Assembly: GCA_014649575.1 (NCBI GenBank) | Contig: BMTH01000029.1 | Span: 1 to 37,482, forward strand | Length of the DNA: 37,482 nucleotides | Direction of reading: 5' to 3' | Source: Streptomyces griseoincarnatus | GTDB lineage: Bacteria > Actinomycetota > Actinomycetes > Streptomycetales > Streptomycetaceae | In this document: in pieces, positions 1-6,628 of the stretch | Layout of the letters: every line of letters begins with the position of its first letter | How positions within the stretch are numbered: position 1 is the stretch's first letter | Translations under genes and position numbers: made by a program | The notes under the pieces: generated by a model | Seen by the model: the letters and a program-made list of their open reading frames with translations, nothing else | Database searches by the model: none | What the model was told of the DNA's origin: nothing

Positions 1-313
1 TCTCCAGCACGCACTCTCGCGCCAGACCGAGGACGACCACCCCCACCGCGGCCCCGCACCACCACCCCACCCTGGGCGCTACAGCAACCCCCACCGCACA
101 GAACCCTGCGCCGCAGGCATCAAACGGCAACCCCCACCGGACAGACCCCTGCGCCGCAGGCGTCAGCCCTCAACCCCCACCGGGCGGGCCCCCGCGCCGC
201 AGGCGTCAAACCCGCGCCCCCACCGCACCGCACCCCCGCGCCCTCAAGCGCCAGACCCAAGCCCCCACCACACCGCAACCCCGCGCCCCAAGCGTCAACC
301 CCGCGCCCCCACC
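1..313. repeat. 43-bp tandem repeat array after nnrDE, cut by the left edge
   Basis: An anchor octamer CCCCCACC recurs at 88, 131, 174, 217, 262 and 306, giving spacings of 43, 43, 43, 45 and 44 bp. The first units also carry the small inverted repeat CCTGCGCCGCAGG followed by CATCA or CGTCA, and units decay toward nnrDE. The last anchor falls inside the final codons of nnrDE, so the array abuts and slightly enters the 3' end of that gene. Bases 1-122 recur almost exactly at 9643-9765. A period not divisible by three and no sensible reading frame argue against coding. No conventional terminator is seen after nnrDE, so the array occupies its 3' untranslated region. Confidence 0.85.
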
Positions 314-1755
314 ACACTCCGCCAAGCCTCAACAATCCGCCCCGCCACATCCTCCGCCGCCACAGGCGCCCCCTCCGCCGCGAACCGCCCCGCCAACCCG
401 TGCAGGTACGCCGCCACACTCCCCGCGTCCACCGCCGACAACCCCGCCGCCAGCAGCGACCCCCCGAGCCCCGACAGAACATCCCCGCTCCCCGCAGTGG
501 CCAGCCACGGCGTCCCCGTCGGGTTGACCCGCACCGCACCCCCACCCCCCGCCTCCGCCACCACCGTCGTCGACCCCTTCAGCAGCACGGCCGCCTCGTA
601 TCGCGCCGCCAGCTCCCGCACGGCCGCCAGCCGCCCCGACTCCACTTCCTCCCGCTCGACCCCCAGCAACGCGGCCGCCTCCCCCGCATGCGGGGTCATC
701 AACGTAGGCACCCCCCTCAAGCCCCTCCCCCGCACCGCACCCACCTCCGCCAACCGCAACCCGTCCGCGTCGATCAGCACCGGCACATCCGCCGCCAGCA
801 CCTCCCCCACCGTCGCCGCGTCGTCCCCGGCCCCCGGCCCGACGACCCATGCCTGCACCCGCCCCGCCCGCGCCGGCCCCCGCTCGGACACCAGCGTCTC
901 GGGATACCGAGCCAGCACCGCACCGCCCGCCGGCCCCACGTACCGCACGGCCCCGGCGCCACCCCGCAGAGCACCGCCCACCGCCAGCACGGCCGCCCCC
1001 GGATAGCGCGCGGACCCGGCCGCGACCCCGACAACCCCCCGCCGGTACTTGTCGCTCTCCGCCCCCGGCACCGGCAGCAACCGCGCCACATCCGCATGCT
1101 GCAGCGCCTCCGCCTCGGGCTCCCGCACCCCGACCGTCTCCAGCCCGATGCCGACGAACCGCACCACTCCCGCGTACTCCCGAGCCGGATCGATCAGCAA
1201 CCCCGGCTTGTACGCCCCGAACGTCACCGTGACATCGGCCCGCACAGCGGCCCCCCGCACCTCCCCCGTATCCGCGTCGACCCCGCTCGGCAGATCGACG
1301 GCGACGACAACGCCCCGCCCCCGCCGAGCCGCCTCCGCCAACGGAACCGCGTTCTCCCGCAGCCCGCCCTTCCCCCCGATCCCCACGATCCCGTCCACGA
1401 CGAGATCGGCCTGCTCGACGAGCTCCACCGCGCCCCCGGCATCGGACACCACGGAACCCCCCGCCCGCCGCAACGCGGCCAGCCCACCCGCATGAGCCCG
1501 CCCCGGCGCCAGCAGGACGGCCCGCACCCCGGCCCCACGCCGAGCGAGCCGCGCGCCCGCGTACAGCGCGTCACCGCCGTTGTCCCCGCTCCCCACCAGC
1601 AGCACCACCCGGCTGCCGTACACCCGCCCCAGCACATCCGCGCACGCCGCGGCGAGTCCCGCTGCGGCGCGCTGCATCAGCGCCCCCTCCGGCAACCGCG
1701 CCATGAGTTCCCGCTCCGCCGCCCTGACCGTCTCCACGCTGTAAGCAGTCCGCAT
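295..1755 (-). CDS. nnrDE: Bifunctional NAD(P)H-hydrate epimerase / ADP-dependent NAD(P)H-hydrate dehydratase
   Basis: This 486-residue fusion repairs hydrated NAD(P)H in the cytoplasm. The N-terminal YjeF_N half interconverts R and S hydrates and shows GSGDNGGDALYAG near residue 55. The C-terminal carbohydrate-kinase-like half dehydrates the S form with ADP and shows LIDADGLRL, MTPHAGEAAALLG, LLKGSTTVVA and NPTGTPWLATAGSGDVLSG, the last carrying the expected catalytic Asp. The ATG at 1755 gives the usual MRTAYSVETVRAAERE start. A GGAGGT directly abuts this ATG, which is unusually close for a ribosome binding site, so the exact start is slightly uncertain; the longer open frame to 1962 looks non-coding. 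The gene diverges from the beta-helix gene and runs into the tandem array at its 3' end. Confidence 0.93.
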   Translation of the reverse strand: MRTAYSVETVRAAERELMARLPEGALMQRAAAGLAAACADVLGRVYGSRVVLLVGSGDNGGDALYAGARLARRGAGVRAVLLAPGRAHAGGLAALRRAGGSVVSDAGGAVELVEQADLVVDGIVGIGGKGGLRENAVPLAEAARRGRGVVVAVDLPSGVDADTGEVRGAAVRADVTVTFGAYKPGLLIDPAREYAGVVRFVGIGLETVGVREPEAEALQHADVARLLPVPGAESDKYRRGVVGVAAGSARYPGAAVLAVGGALRGGAGAVRYVGPAGGAVLARYPETLVSERGPARAGRVQAWVVGPGAGDDAATVGEVLAADVPVLIDADGLRLAEVGAVRGRGLRGVPTLMTPHAGEAAALLGVEREEVESGRLAAVRELAARYEAAVLLKGSTTVVAEAGGGGAVRVNPTGTPWLATAGSGDVLSGLGGSLLAAGLSAVDAGSVAAYLHGLAGRFAAEGAPVAAEDVAGRIVEAWRSVVGARG

Positions 1756-1810
1756 ACCTCCGAGTTTCCCCCACCCCCTGTCCCCACGCCCTCCCGTCGC
1801 CCCACCCCCC

Positions 1811-1839
1811 TTGACTCCGCACAGCGCCCTTGCCACACT
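1811..1839 (+). promoter_or_regulatory. Candidate promoter of the beta-helix gene
   Basis: TTGACT at 1811-1816 and CACACT at 1834-1839 are separated by 17 bp. The -35 is close to the housekeeping consensus, while the -10 matches only weakly. Transcription would start near 1846, just before the two palindromes and about 85 bp before the start codon. Confidence 0.45.
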
Positions 1840-1856
1840 CCCGACCCCCCACCGGA

Positions 1857-1883
1857 TGAATCGATTCACTCGAACCGGTTCGA
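1857..1883. promoter_or_regulatory. Tandem LacI/GalR-like operator palindromes
   Basis: Two perfect palindromes sit side by side: TGAATCGATTCA (1857-1868) and TCGAACCGGTTCGA (1870-1883). Both contain the core AAnCGnTT with central CG that is typical of LacI/GalR-family operators, and their centres are 14 bp apart. They lie between the candidate promoter and the start codon of the beta-helix gene, a position suited to repression. The regulator is not encoded in the window, so the family assignment is inference. Confidence 0.6.
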
Positions 1884-1916
1884 CAACCGGCGAGGACTTC
1901 GACAACCGACGAGGAC
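1879..1916. repeat. 19-bp tandem direct repeat in the beta-helix leader
   Basis: Two adjacent 19-bp copies, 1879-1897 and 1898-1916, differ at one position; each reads TTCGACAACCGRCGAGGAC. They begin inside the second palindrome and end about 15 bp before the ATG. They could be a direct-repeat binding site or a replication-slippage product. Confidence 0.8.
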
Positions 1917-1931
1917 AAGGACAGCACCCCC

Positions 1932-3098
1932 ATGCGACGCAGAGCCGCGTTACTCGCGACATCAGCCGCCACCGCGCTCCTGACGGCGACAGCCACCCTC
2001 ACCGCCCCCACCGCATCCGCGAAGACAACAGCCCCCGCCCGCGCTGCGGCCTGCGGTGACGGCACCTACCACGCCGAAGCCGTCAAGAACGGCTCCACCT
2101 GGACCGCCCGCCGGGGCGGCAGCACGGTCTACACCGGCACGGACATGCGCGCCGCCGTCCAGGCGGCGATCGGCGCCCTCACGGCGAACCGCACCAGCAA
2201 GGAACGCGTCGTGGTGCGCGGCTCCGGCTCCGTCTCGGCCGGCTCCCGCATCTCGCTGCCCAGCTACACGGTCCTGGACGTCTGCGGCACGATCGACGTC
2301 ATCGGCACCGGCTCGGGCGACCAGGCGCCGGTCTACTCGCGCGGCACGCGCGACATCGAGGTGCAGCACCTCGACGTCACCGGTGCCCCGCTCTACGGCA
2401 TCTTCCTGCGCAACGTGCAGAACGTGGTCCTGGGCCAGATCGACATGCGCCTCTCCCGCGGCCTCGGCGTCCGCATCGACAACCGAGGCGACACCAGCCA
2501 GTGGACACGCAACATCCGTATCGACAACGTGTACGTGTCCGGCGCGTCGAGCCACGCCGTGGAGACGTACGGCGTGGACGGCCTGACCGTGGGCACGGTC
2601 ACGGCGCGCAACGTGGGCGAGTCGGGCCTGCTGCTCAACCAGACGATCAACGCCACAGTCACCAAGGTGGACGCGGAGAACGTCGGCACCGGCACCGGCT
2701 ACGCGGCGTTCCGCATGGCCAACCGCAACGGCCGGACCGGCAGCGGCTACGCGACGAACATCCGCGTCGGCGAGGTGATCGCGCGCGGCGGCGGACGCGG
2801 CGTGTTCTGCGTCTCGGAGAGCGGCGGGGCGACGATCGACCGGATCACGCTCTCGTACACGGGGAACAACGCGATCCTGATCGAGAACTGCTACAACGTG
2901 AACCTCGCGGCGCAGGGCGGCACGGTCACCGGCGGCGGCGAGATCCGTCTGGCGGCCCGCTCGGAGTTCCCGAACAACAGGGACATCACGGTCCAGAACC
3001 TCACGGTGACGAACTCGTCCATCCGCGAGAGCCCCTGCGGGGAGAACACCACCTTCCGCAACAACCGCCTGGTGAACAGCACCCAGTCCATCTGCTGA
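1932..3098 (+). CDS. Secreted right-handed parallel beta-helix protein
   Basis: This is a 388-residue exported protein. Residues 1 to about 30 form a signal peptide (RRR, a long Ala/Leu/Thr stretch, then TASA). The rest is made of short imperfect repeats rich in Asn, Val, Ile and Gly (for example NIRIDNVYVSG and GLTVGTVTARNVGESG), the pattern of pectate-lyase-like beta-helices, with Cys residues near both ends. Substrate cannot be assigned: polysaccharide lyase, glycosidase and phage-tail-like helices all look like this. Codon 7 is TTA (1950-1952), a rare codon in high-GC Streptomyces that makes translation depend on the bldA tRNA. AAGGA about ten bases before the ATG serves as ribosome binding site. 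Tandem LacI-like palindromes precede the gene, and a hairpin separates it from the convergent sigma gene. Confidence 0.85.
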   Translation: MRRRAALLATSAATALLTATATLTAPTASAKTTAPARAAACGDGTYHAEAVKNGSTWTARRGGSTVYTGTDMRAAVQAAIGALTANRTSKERVVVRGSGSVSAGSRISLPSYTVLDVCGTIDVIGTGSGDQAPVYSRGTRDIEVQHLDVTGAPLYGIFLRNVQNVVLGQIDMRLSRGLGVRIDNRGDTSQWTRNIRIDNVYVSGASSHAVETYGVDGLTVGTVTARNVGESGLLLNQTINATVTKVDAENVGTGTGYAAFRMANRNGRTGSGYATNIRVGEVIARGGGRGVFCVSESGGATIDRITLSYTGNNAILIENCYNVNLAAQGGTVTGGGEIRLAARSEFPNNRDITVQNLTVTNSSIRESPCGENTTFRNNRLVNSTQSIC

Positions 3099-3113
3099 AA
3101 GCCCGCACGACGC

Positions 3114-3149
3114 AGCGGGGTGCGGCACCCGAAGGCACCGCACCCCGCT
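3114..3149. terminator. Hairpin between convergent beta-helix and sigma genes
   Basis: AGCGGGGTGCGG (3114-3125) pairs perfectly with CCGCACCCCGCT (3138-3149) around a 12-base loop. It lies 15 bases after the beta-helix stop and about 47 bases from the sigma stop. It has no clear T-tract, as is common in Streptomyces, and could work in both directions. Confidence 0.8.
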
Positions 3150-3196
3150 CCACACACCTGCTCAGGTCGTCCCGCCGCCCAGGCGAACCCCGGGCC

Positions 3197-4045
3197 TCAG
3201 TTGGTGCTGAGCATCCCCGCCCGCAGCCGCTTGAGCGTCCGCGACAGCAGTCGCGACACGTGCATCTGGGAGCACCCCAGCCGCTCGCCGATCTCCGCCT
3301 GGGTCAGCTCCTCCACGAACCGCCAGTGGACGATCTTCCGCTCACGCTCGTCCAGCTCGGCGATCATCGGGGCGAGGGCGTGGAAGTCCTCGACCAGCTC
3401 CAGCGCCGCGTCCTCGGCGCCGATGAAGTCGGCGAGGACGGACTCGCCGTCCGGCTCGCTGCCGATGGCGGCGTCGAGGGAGGCGGAGTTGTAGCCGTTG
3501 GCGGCCAGCCGGGCCTCGTTGACCTCGGCCTCGGTGAGGCTCATCAGCGTGGCCAGCTCGGCGGTCGTGGGCGTGCGGCCCAGCCGGCTGCGCAGTTCCT
3601 CGGTGGCGCGGGCGAGCTGCACCCGGGCCTCCTGGAGCCGGCGCGGCACATGCACGGACCACGAGGTGTCACGGAAGAAGCGCTTGATCTCGCCGACGAT
3701 GTAGGGGATCGCGAAGGAGGTGAACTCGACCTCGCGGGAGAGCTCGAACCGGTCGATGGCCTTGATCAGACCGATCATGCCGACCTGGACGATGTCCTCC
3801 ATCTCCTCCGGGCCGCGGCTGCGGAACCGGCCGGCCGCGTAGCGGACCAGGGACATGTTCATCTCGATCAGCGTGTTGCGCGCGTACTGGTACTCGTGAG
3901 TACCTTCCTCGAGCTCCGTCAGCCGCCGGAAGAACTGCCGGGACAGTTCACGCGCGTCCTGCGGCGCGACCTGGCCGGGATTCGCGACCTCCGGCAGCTC
4001 GGTCACGCTCTGCGCCTGGTCCGTCCGTGCCATTGTCGACGTCAC
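3197..4045 (-). CDS. RNA polymerase sigma factor, SigB/SigF/SigG family
   Basis: This 282-residue sigma factor directs RNA polymerase to alternative promoters. Region 2 spans about residues 56-126 (EDIVQVGMIGLIKAIDRFE, then FTSFAIPYIVGEIKRFFRD). Region 3 covers about 135-205 (SWSVHVPRRLQE). Region 4 holds the helix-turn-helix near the C-terminus (LTQAEIGERLGCSQMHVSRLL). Streptomyces encode many paralogues of this family acting in osmotic/oxidative stress and sporulation, so no gene name is given. The GTG at 4045 is preferred because GAGGGAGGG lies eight bases upstream; an in-frame ATG at 4129 would add 28 low-complexity residues. No anti-sigma or anti-anti-sigma gene is adjacent in this window. 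Upstream lie a 41-codon membrane peptide gene and acpS, in the same direction. Confidence 0.9.
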   Translation of the reverse strand: MTSTMARTDQAQSVTELPEVANPGQVAPQDARELSRQFFRRLTELEEGTHEYQYARNTLIEMNMSLVRYAAGRFRSRGPEEMEDIVQVGMIGLIKAIDRFELSREVEFTSFAIPYIVGEIKRFFRDTSWSVHVPRRLQEARVQLARATEELRSRLGRTPTTAELATLMSLTEAEVNEARLAANGYNSASLDAAIGSEPDGESVLADFIGAEDAALELVEDFHALAPMIAELDERERKIVHWRFVEELTQAEIGERLGCSQMHVSRLLSRTLKRLRAGMLSTN

Positions 4046-4125
4046 AGCAAAGCCCTCCCTCATTGATGCCCCCGCTCCGATACCGGCTCCCTGCCTGTAC
4101 CCCCACTTCTCCGATACACGCACCC

Positions 4126-4251
4126 TCATCGACGAATTTTTCTCAGGAGACGTACGAGGGCGAGAACGACGGTCAGGACGGCAGCGATCAGAAGGAGCAC
4201 ATCACCCCAGGCGGGAAGGTCGACCGCCACCCCGGGCCATGCGGACGTCAC
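4126..4251 (-). CDS. Small single-pass membrane peptide (41 aa), unrecognised
   Basis: A GTG start at 4251 opens a 41-residue frame ending in TGA at 4126-4128. GGAGGGG (4261-4267) sits nine bases before the GTG, inside the end of acpS, and the start codon lies only six bases after the acpS stop. The peptide has a short polar start (TSAWPGVAVDLPAWGD), one hydrophobic segment (VLLLIAAVLTVVLALV) and a basic tail (RLLRKIRR), so it should be a membrane peptide with its tail in the cytoplasm. Its TGA overlaps the ATG at 4129 of the possible long form of the sigma factor (ATGA). The function is unknown and no family was recognised. Position, ribosome binding site and composition support it as a real gene, but conservation could not be tested. 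Confidence 0.6.
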   Translation of the reverse strand: MTSAWPGVAVDLPAWGDVLLLIAAVLTVVLALVRLLRKIRR

Positions 4252-4257
4252 GGCGCC

Positions 4258-4629
4258 TCACCCCTCCGCGACCACGACCGCCGAGGCCACCCCGGCGTCA
4301 TGACTGAGCGAGACGTGCCAGGAGCGCACGCCCAGCTCCTCCGCCCGGGCGGCGACGGTCCCCTTCACCCGCAGCCGCGGCTGCCCGCTGTCCTCGCACC
4401 ACACCTCGGCGTCGGTCCAGTACAGCCCCGCGGGCGCCCCGAGTGCCTTGGCCAGGGCCTCCTTGGCGGCGAACCGCGCCGCCAGGGAGGCGATGCCGCG
4501 CCGCTCCCCGCTGGGCAGCAGCAGCTCGCTCTCCACGAAGAGCCGCCGCGCCAGCCCGGGCGTACGTTCCAGCGACGCGGCGAACCGCTCGATCTCGGCG
4601 ACGTCGATCCCGACTCCGATGATGCTCAT
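4258..4629 (-). CDS. acpS: Holo-[acyl-carrier-protein] synthase
   Basis: This 123-residue enzyme transfers 4'-phosphopantetheine from CoA to the serine of acyl carrier protein, activating fatty acid synthesis. Magnesium-binding signatures are present: GIDVAEIERF near the start (Asp9) and FAAKEALAKALG in the middle (the KEA glutamate). SWHVSLSHDAGVASA near the C-terminus matches the family. Length is typical for group I AcpS trimers. The start codon at 4629 is preceded by TAGGGT (4636-4641) with only six bases between and no ribosome binding site, which suggests a leaderless mRNA. The 41-codon peptide gene follows after six bases. Placement between glmS and the nnrDE region agrees with the usual neighbourhood of acpS in actinobacteria. 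Confidence 0.95.
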   Translation of the reverse strand: MSIIGVGIDVAEIERFAASLERTPGLARRLFVESELLLPSGERRGIASLAARFAAKEALAKALGAPAGLYWTDAEVWCEDSGQPRLRVKGTVAARAEELGVRSWHVSLSHDAGVASAVVVAEG

Positions 4630-4635
4630 GCGGGC

Positions 4636-4641
4636 ACCCTA
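4636..4641 (-). promoter_or_regulatory. Leaderless -10 box of acpS
   Basis: On the minus strand TAGGGT is followed by six bases and then the acpS ATG, so the transcript would begin at or next to the start codon. No good -35 is seen. Confidence 0.55.
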
Positions 4642-4678
4642 AAACGCCGGCACCTGGCGCCCTCCGCCACTGCGCGCC

Positions 4679-6526
4679 TCATTCCACGGTCACGGACTTG
4701 GCGAGGTTGCGCGGCTGGTCCACCTCGTTGCCGCGGGCGGTGGCCAGCTCGCAGGCGAACACCTGCAACGGCACGGTCGCGACCAGCGGCTGGAGGAGCG
4801 TGGGCGTGACCGGGACGCGGATCAGATGGTCGGCGTACGGGACGACCGCGTCGTCCCCTTCCTCCGCGACCACGATGGTCCGGGCGCCGCGCGCGCGGAT
4901 CTCCTGGATGTTGGACACGATCTTGTCGTGCAGCACGGACCGACCACGCGGCGACGGCACCACCACGACCACCGGCAGATCGTCCTCGATCAACGCGATC
5001 GGCCCGTGCTTCAGCTCACCCGCGGCGAAGCCCTCCGCGTGCATGTACGCGAGCTCCTTCAGCTTCAGCGCGCCCTCCAGCGCCACCGGATGGCCGACGT
5101 GCCGCCCCAAGAACAGGACCGTGTTCTTGTCCGCCAGCGAGCGGGCGAGCTCCCGCACGGGCTCCATGGTCTCCAGAACGCGCTCGACGGCCCCGGAGAT
5201 CGACCCGAGGTCGCGCACCACGGCGCGGATCTCGTCGGCGTACTTGGTGCCGCGCACCTGCCCCAGGTACAACGCGACCAGATAGCACGCGACCAGCTGC
5301 GTCAGGAAGGCCTTCGTCGACGCGACCGCGACCTCCGGACCGGCGTGCGTGTACAGCACGGCGTCCGACTCCCGCGGGATGGTCGACCCGTTGGTGTTGC
5401 AGATGGCCAGCACCTTGGCGCCCTGTTCCCGCGCGTGCCGCAGCGCCATCAGCGTGTCCATGGTCTCGCCGGACTGGGAGATGGCAACGACGAGCGTCTG
5501 CGGGTCCAGGATCGGGTCGCGGTAGCGGAACTCGCTCGCCAGCTCCACCTCGCAGGGCACGCGCGTCCAGTGCTCGATGGCGTACTTCGCGATGAGCCCG
5601 GCGTGGAAGGCGGTGCCGCAGGCGATGATGACGACCTTGTCGACCTCGCGCAGCACGTTCGCCGGGATGCGCACCTCGTCCAGCGTCAGCGAGCCCGACC
5701 CGTCGATACGGCCCAGCAGGGTGTCGACGACCGCCTTCGGCTGCTCGGCGATCTCCTTGAGCATGAAGGAGGCGTAGCCGCCCTTCTCGGCGGCGGAGGC
5801 GTCCCAGTCGACGTGGTACTCGCGGACGTCGGCCGGCGCCCCGTCGAAGTCCGTCACCGTCACCGCGTCCCGGCGCAGCTCGACCACCTGGTCCTGGCCC
5901 AGCTCGATCGCCTCACGGGTGTGCGCGATGAACGCGGCGACATCCGAGGCGAGGAACGACTCGCCCTTCCCGACACCCACGACCAGCGGGGAGTTGCGGC
6001 GGGCGCCGACGACCACGTCGGGCTCGTCCGCGTGCACGGCGACGAGGGTGAACGCGCCCTCCAGCCGCCGGCACACCAGCCGCATCGCCTCGGCGAGGTC
6101 GGCGCAGGCGGAGTACTCCTCGGCGAGCAGGTGGGCGACGACCTCGGTGTCGGTCTCGGAGGCCAGTTCGTGCCCACGCCCGGTCAACTCCTCGCGCAGG
6201 GCGGCGAAGTTCTCGATGATGCCGTTGTGGACGACGGCGACCCGGCCCGCGTTGTCCATGTGCGGGTGCGCGTTGGCGTCGGTGGGCCCGCCGTGGGTGG
6301 CCCACCGGGTGTGCCCGATCGCGGTCGTCCCGGCCGGCAGGGGCCGTTCGCTCAGCTCCTTCTCCAGGTTGACCAGCTTCCCGGCCCTCTTCGCCGTGGC
6401 CAGTCCGCCGTCGGCCTGCACGGCGACGCCCGCCGAGTCGTAGCCCCGGTACTCCAGTCGCTTCAGTCCGGCCGTCACGACGTCAAGCGCCGACTGCGGC
6501 CCTACGTAACCCACGATTCCGCACAT
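4679..6526 (-). CDS. glmS: Glutamine--fructose-6-phosphate aminotransferase (isomerizing)
   Basis: This 615-residue enzyme makes glucosamine-6-phosphate from fructose-6-phosphate and glutamine, the first step toward UDP-GlcNAc for peptidoglycan. Mature Cys1 (after Met removal) lies in MCGIVGYVG, the type II glutamine amidotransferase nucleophile; GHTRWATHGGPTDANAHPH and HNGIIENF are also present. Two SIS sugar-isomerase domains follow (ACGTAFHAGLIAKY, ISQSGETMDTL, STKAFLTQL), and the conserved end reads PRNLAKSVTVE. Length is typical. No ribosome binding site is visible. TAGGCT ends seven bases before the ATG, suggesting a leaderless transcript. A terminator hairpin isolates it from the upstream lipoprotein gene. 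No glmS ribozyme-like leader is possible with such a short upstream region. Confidence 0.97.
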   Translation of the reverse strand: MCGIVGYVGPQSALDVVTAGLKRLEYRGYDSAGVAVQADGGLATAKRAGKLVNLEKELSERPLPAGTTAIGHTRWATHGGPTDANAHPHMDNAGRVAVVHNGIIENFAALREELTGRGHELASETDTEVVAHLLAEEYSACADLAEAMRLVCRRLEGAFTLVAVHADEPDVVVGARRNSPLVVGVGKGESFLASDVAAFIAHTREAIELGQDQVVELRRDAVTVTDFDGAPADVREYHVDWDASAAEKGGYASFMLKEIAEQPKAVVDTLLGRIDGSGSLTLDEVRIPANVLREVDKVVIIACGTAFHAGLIAKYAIEHWTRVPCEVELASEFRYRDPILDPQTLVVAISQSGETMDTLMALRHAREQGAKVLAICNTNGSTIPRESDAVLYTHAGPEVAVASTKAFLTQLVACYLVALYLGQVRGTKYADEIRAVVRDLGSISGAVERVLETMEPVRELARSLADKNTVLFLGRHVGHPVALEGALKLKELAYMHAEGFAAGELKHGPIALIEDDLPVVVVVPSPRGRSVLHDKIVSNIQEIRARGARTIVVAEEGDDAVVPYADHLIRVPVTPTLLQPLVATVPLQVFACELATARGNEVDQPRNLAKSVTVE

Positions 6527-6533
6527 GCCGGGC

Positions 6534-6539
6534 AGCCTA
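6534..6539 (-). promoter_or_regulatory. Leaderless -10 box of glmS
   Basis: Minus-strand TAGGCT is followed by GCCCGGC and the glmS ATG. The seven-base spacing places the transcription start at the start codon. Confidence 0.55.
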
Positions 6540-6588
6540 CGGTCCGTCAGTCACCGAAAACGGCCTCCGCGTGCCCGAAATCGGAAAT

Positions 6589-6617
6589 TCCCACCGGTGC
6601 ACGAGGCACCGGTGGGA
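6589..6617 (-). terminator. Terminator of the lipoprotein gene
   Basis: TCCCACCGGTGC (6589-6600) and GCACCGGTGGGA (6606-6617) form a perfect 12-bp stem with a five-base loop, 12 bases after the lipoprotein stop. On the transcribed strand it is followed by ATTTCCGATTTC, a weak U-rich tail. Confidence 0.85.
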
Positions 6618-6628
6618 GACGTTCCGCG

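Noticed and set aside
1..313. CRISPR array
   Set aside because: The 43-bp units are contiguous and similar throughout, with no constant repeat alternating with unique spacers, and no cas genes are present.
400..1983. Long plus-strand open frame (527 codons) across nnrDE
   Set aside because: It is antisense to a clear NnrE-NnrD fusion, and its product is a Pro/Arg/His-rich sequence typical of shadow frames in high-GC DNA.
1932..3098. Naming the beta-helix protein a pectate lyase
   Set aside because: The fold pattern is clear, but I could not identify catalytic residues of any lyase or hydrolase family.
2501..4066. Plus-strand frame overlapping the beta-helix and sigma genes
   Set aside because: It is a shadow of both real genes with low-complexity translation.
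4046..4129. N-terminal extension of the sigma factor as the main start
   Set aside because: The GTG at 4045 has a strong ribosome binding site and the extension is not sigma-like; it is kept only as a low-priority possibility.
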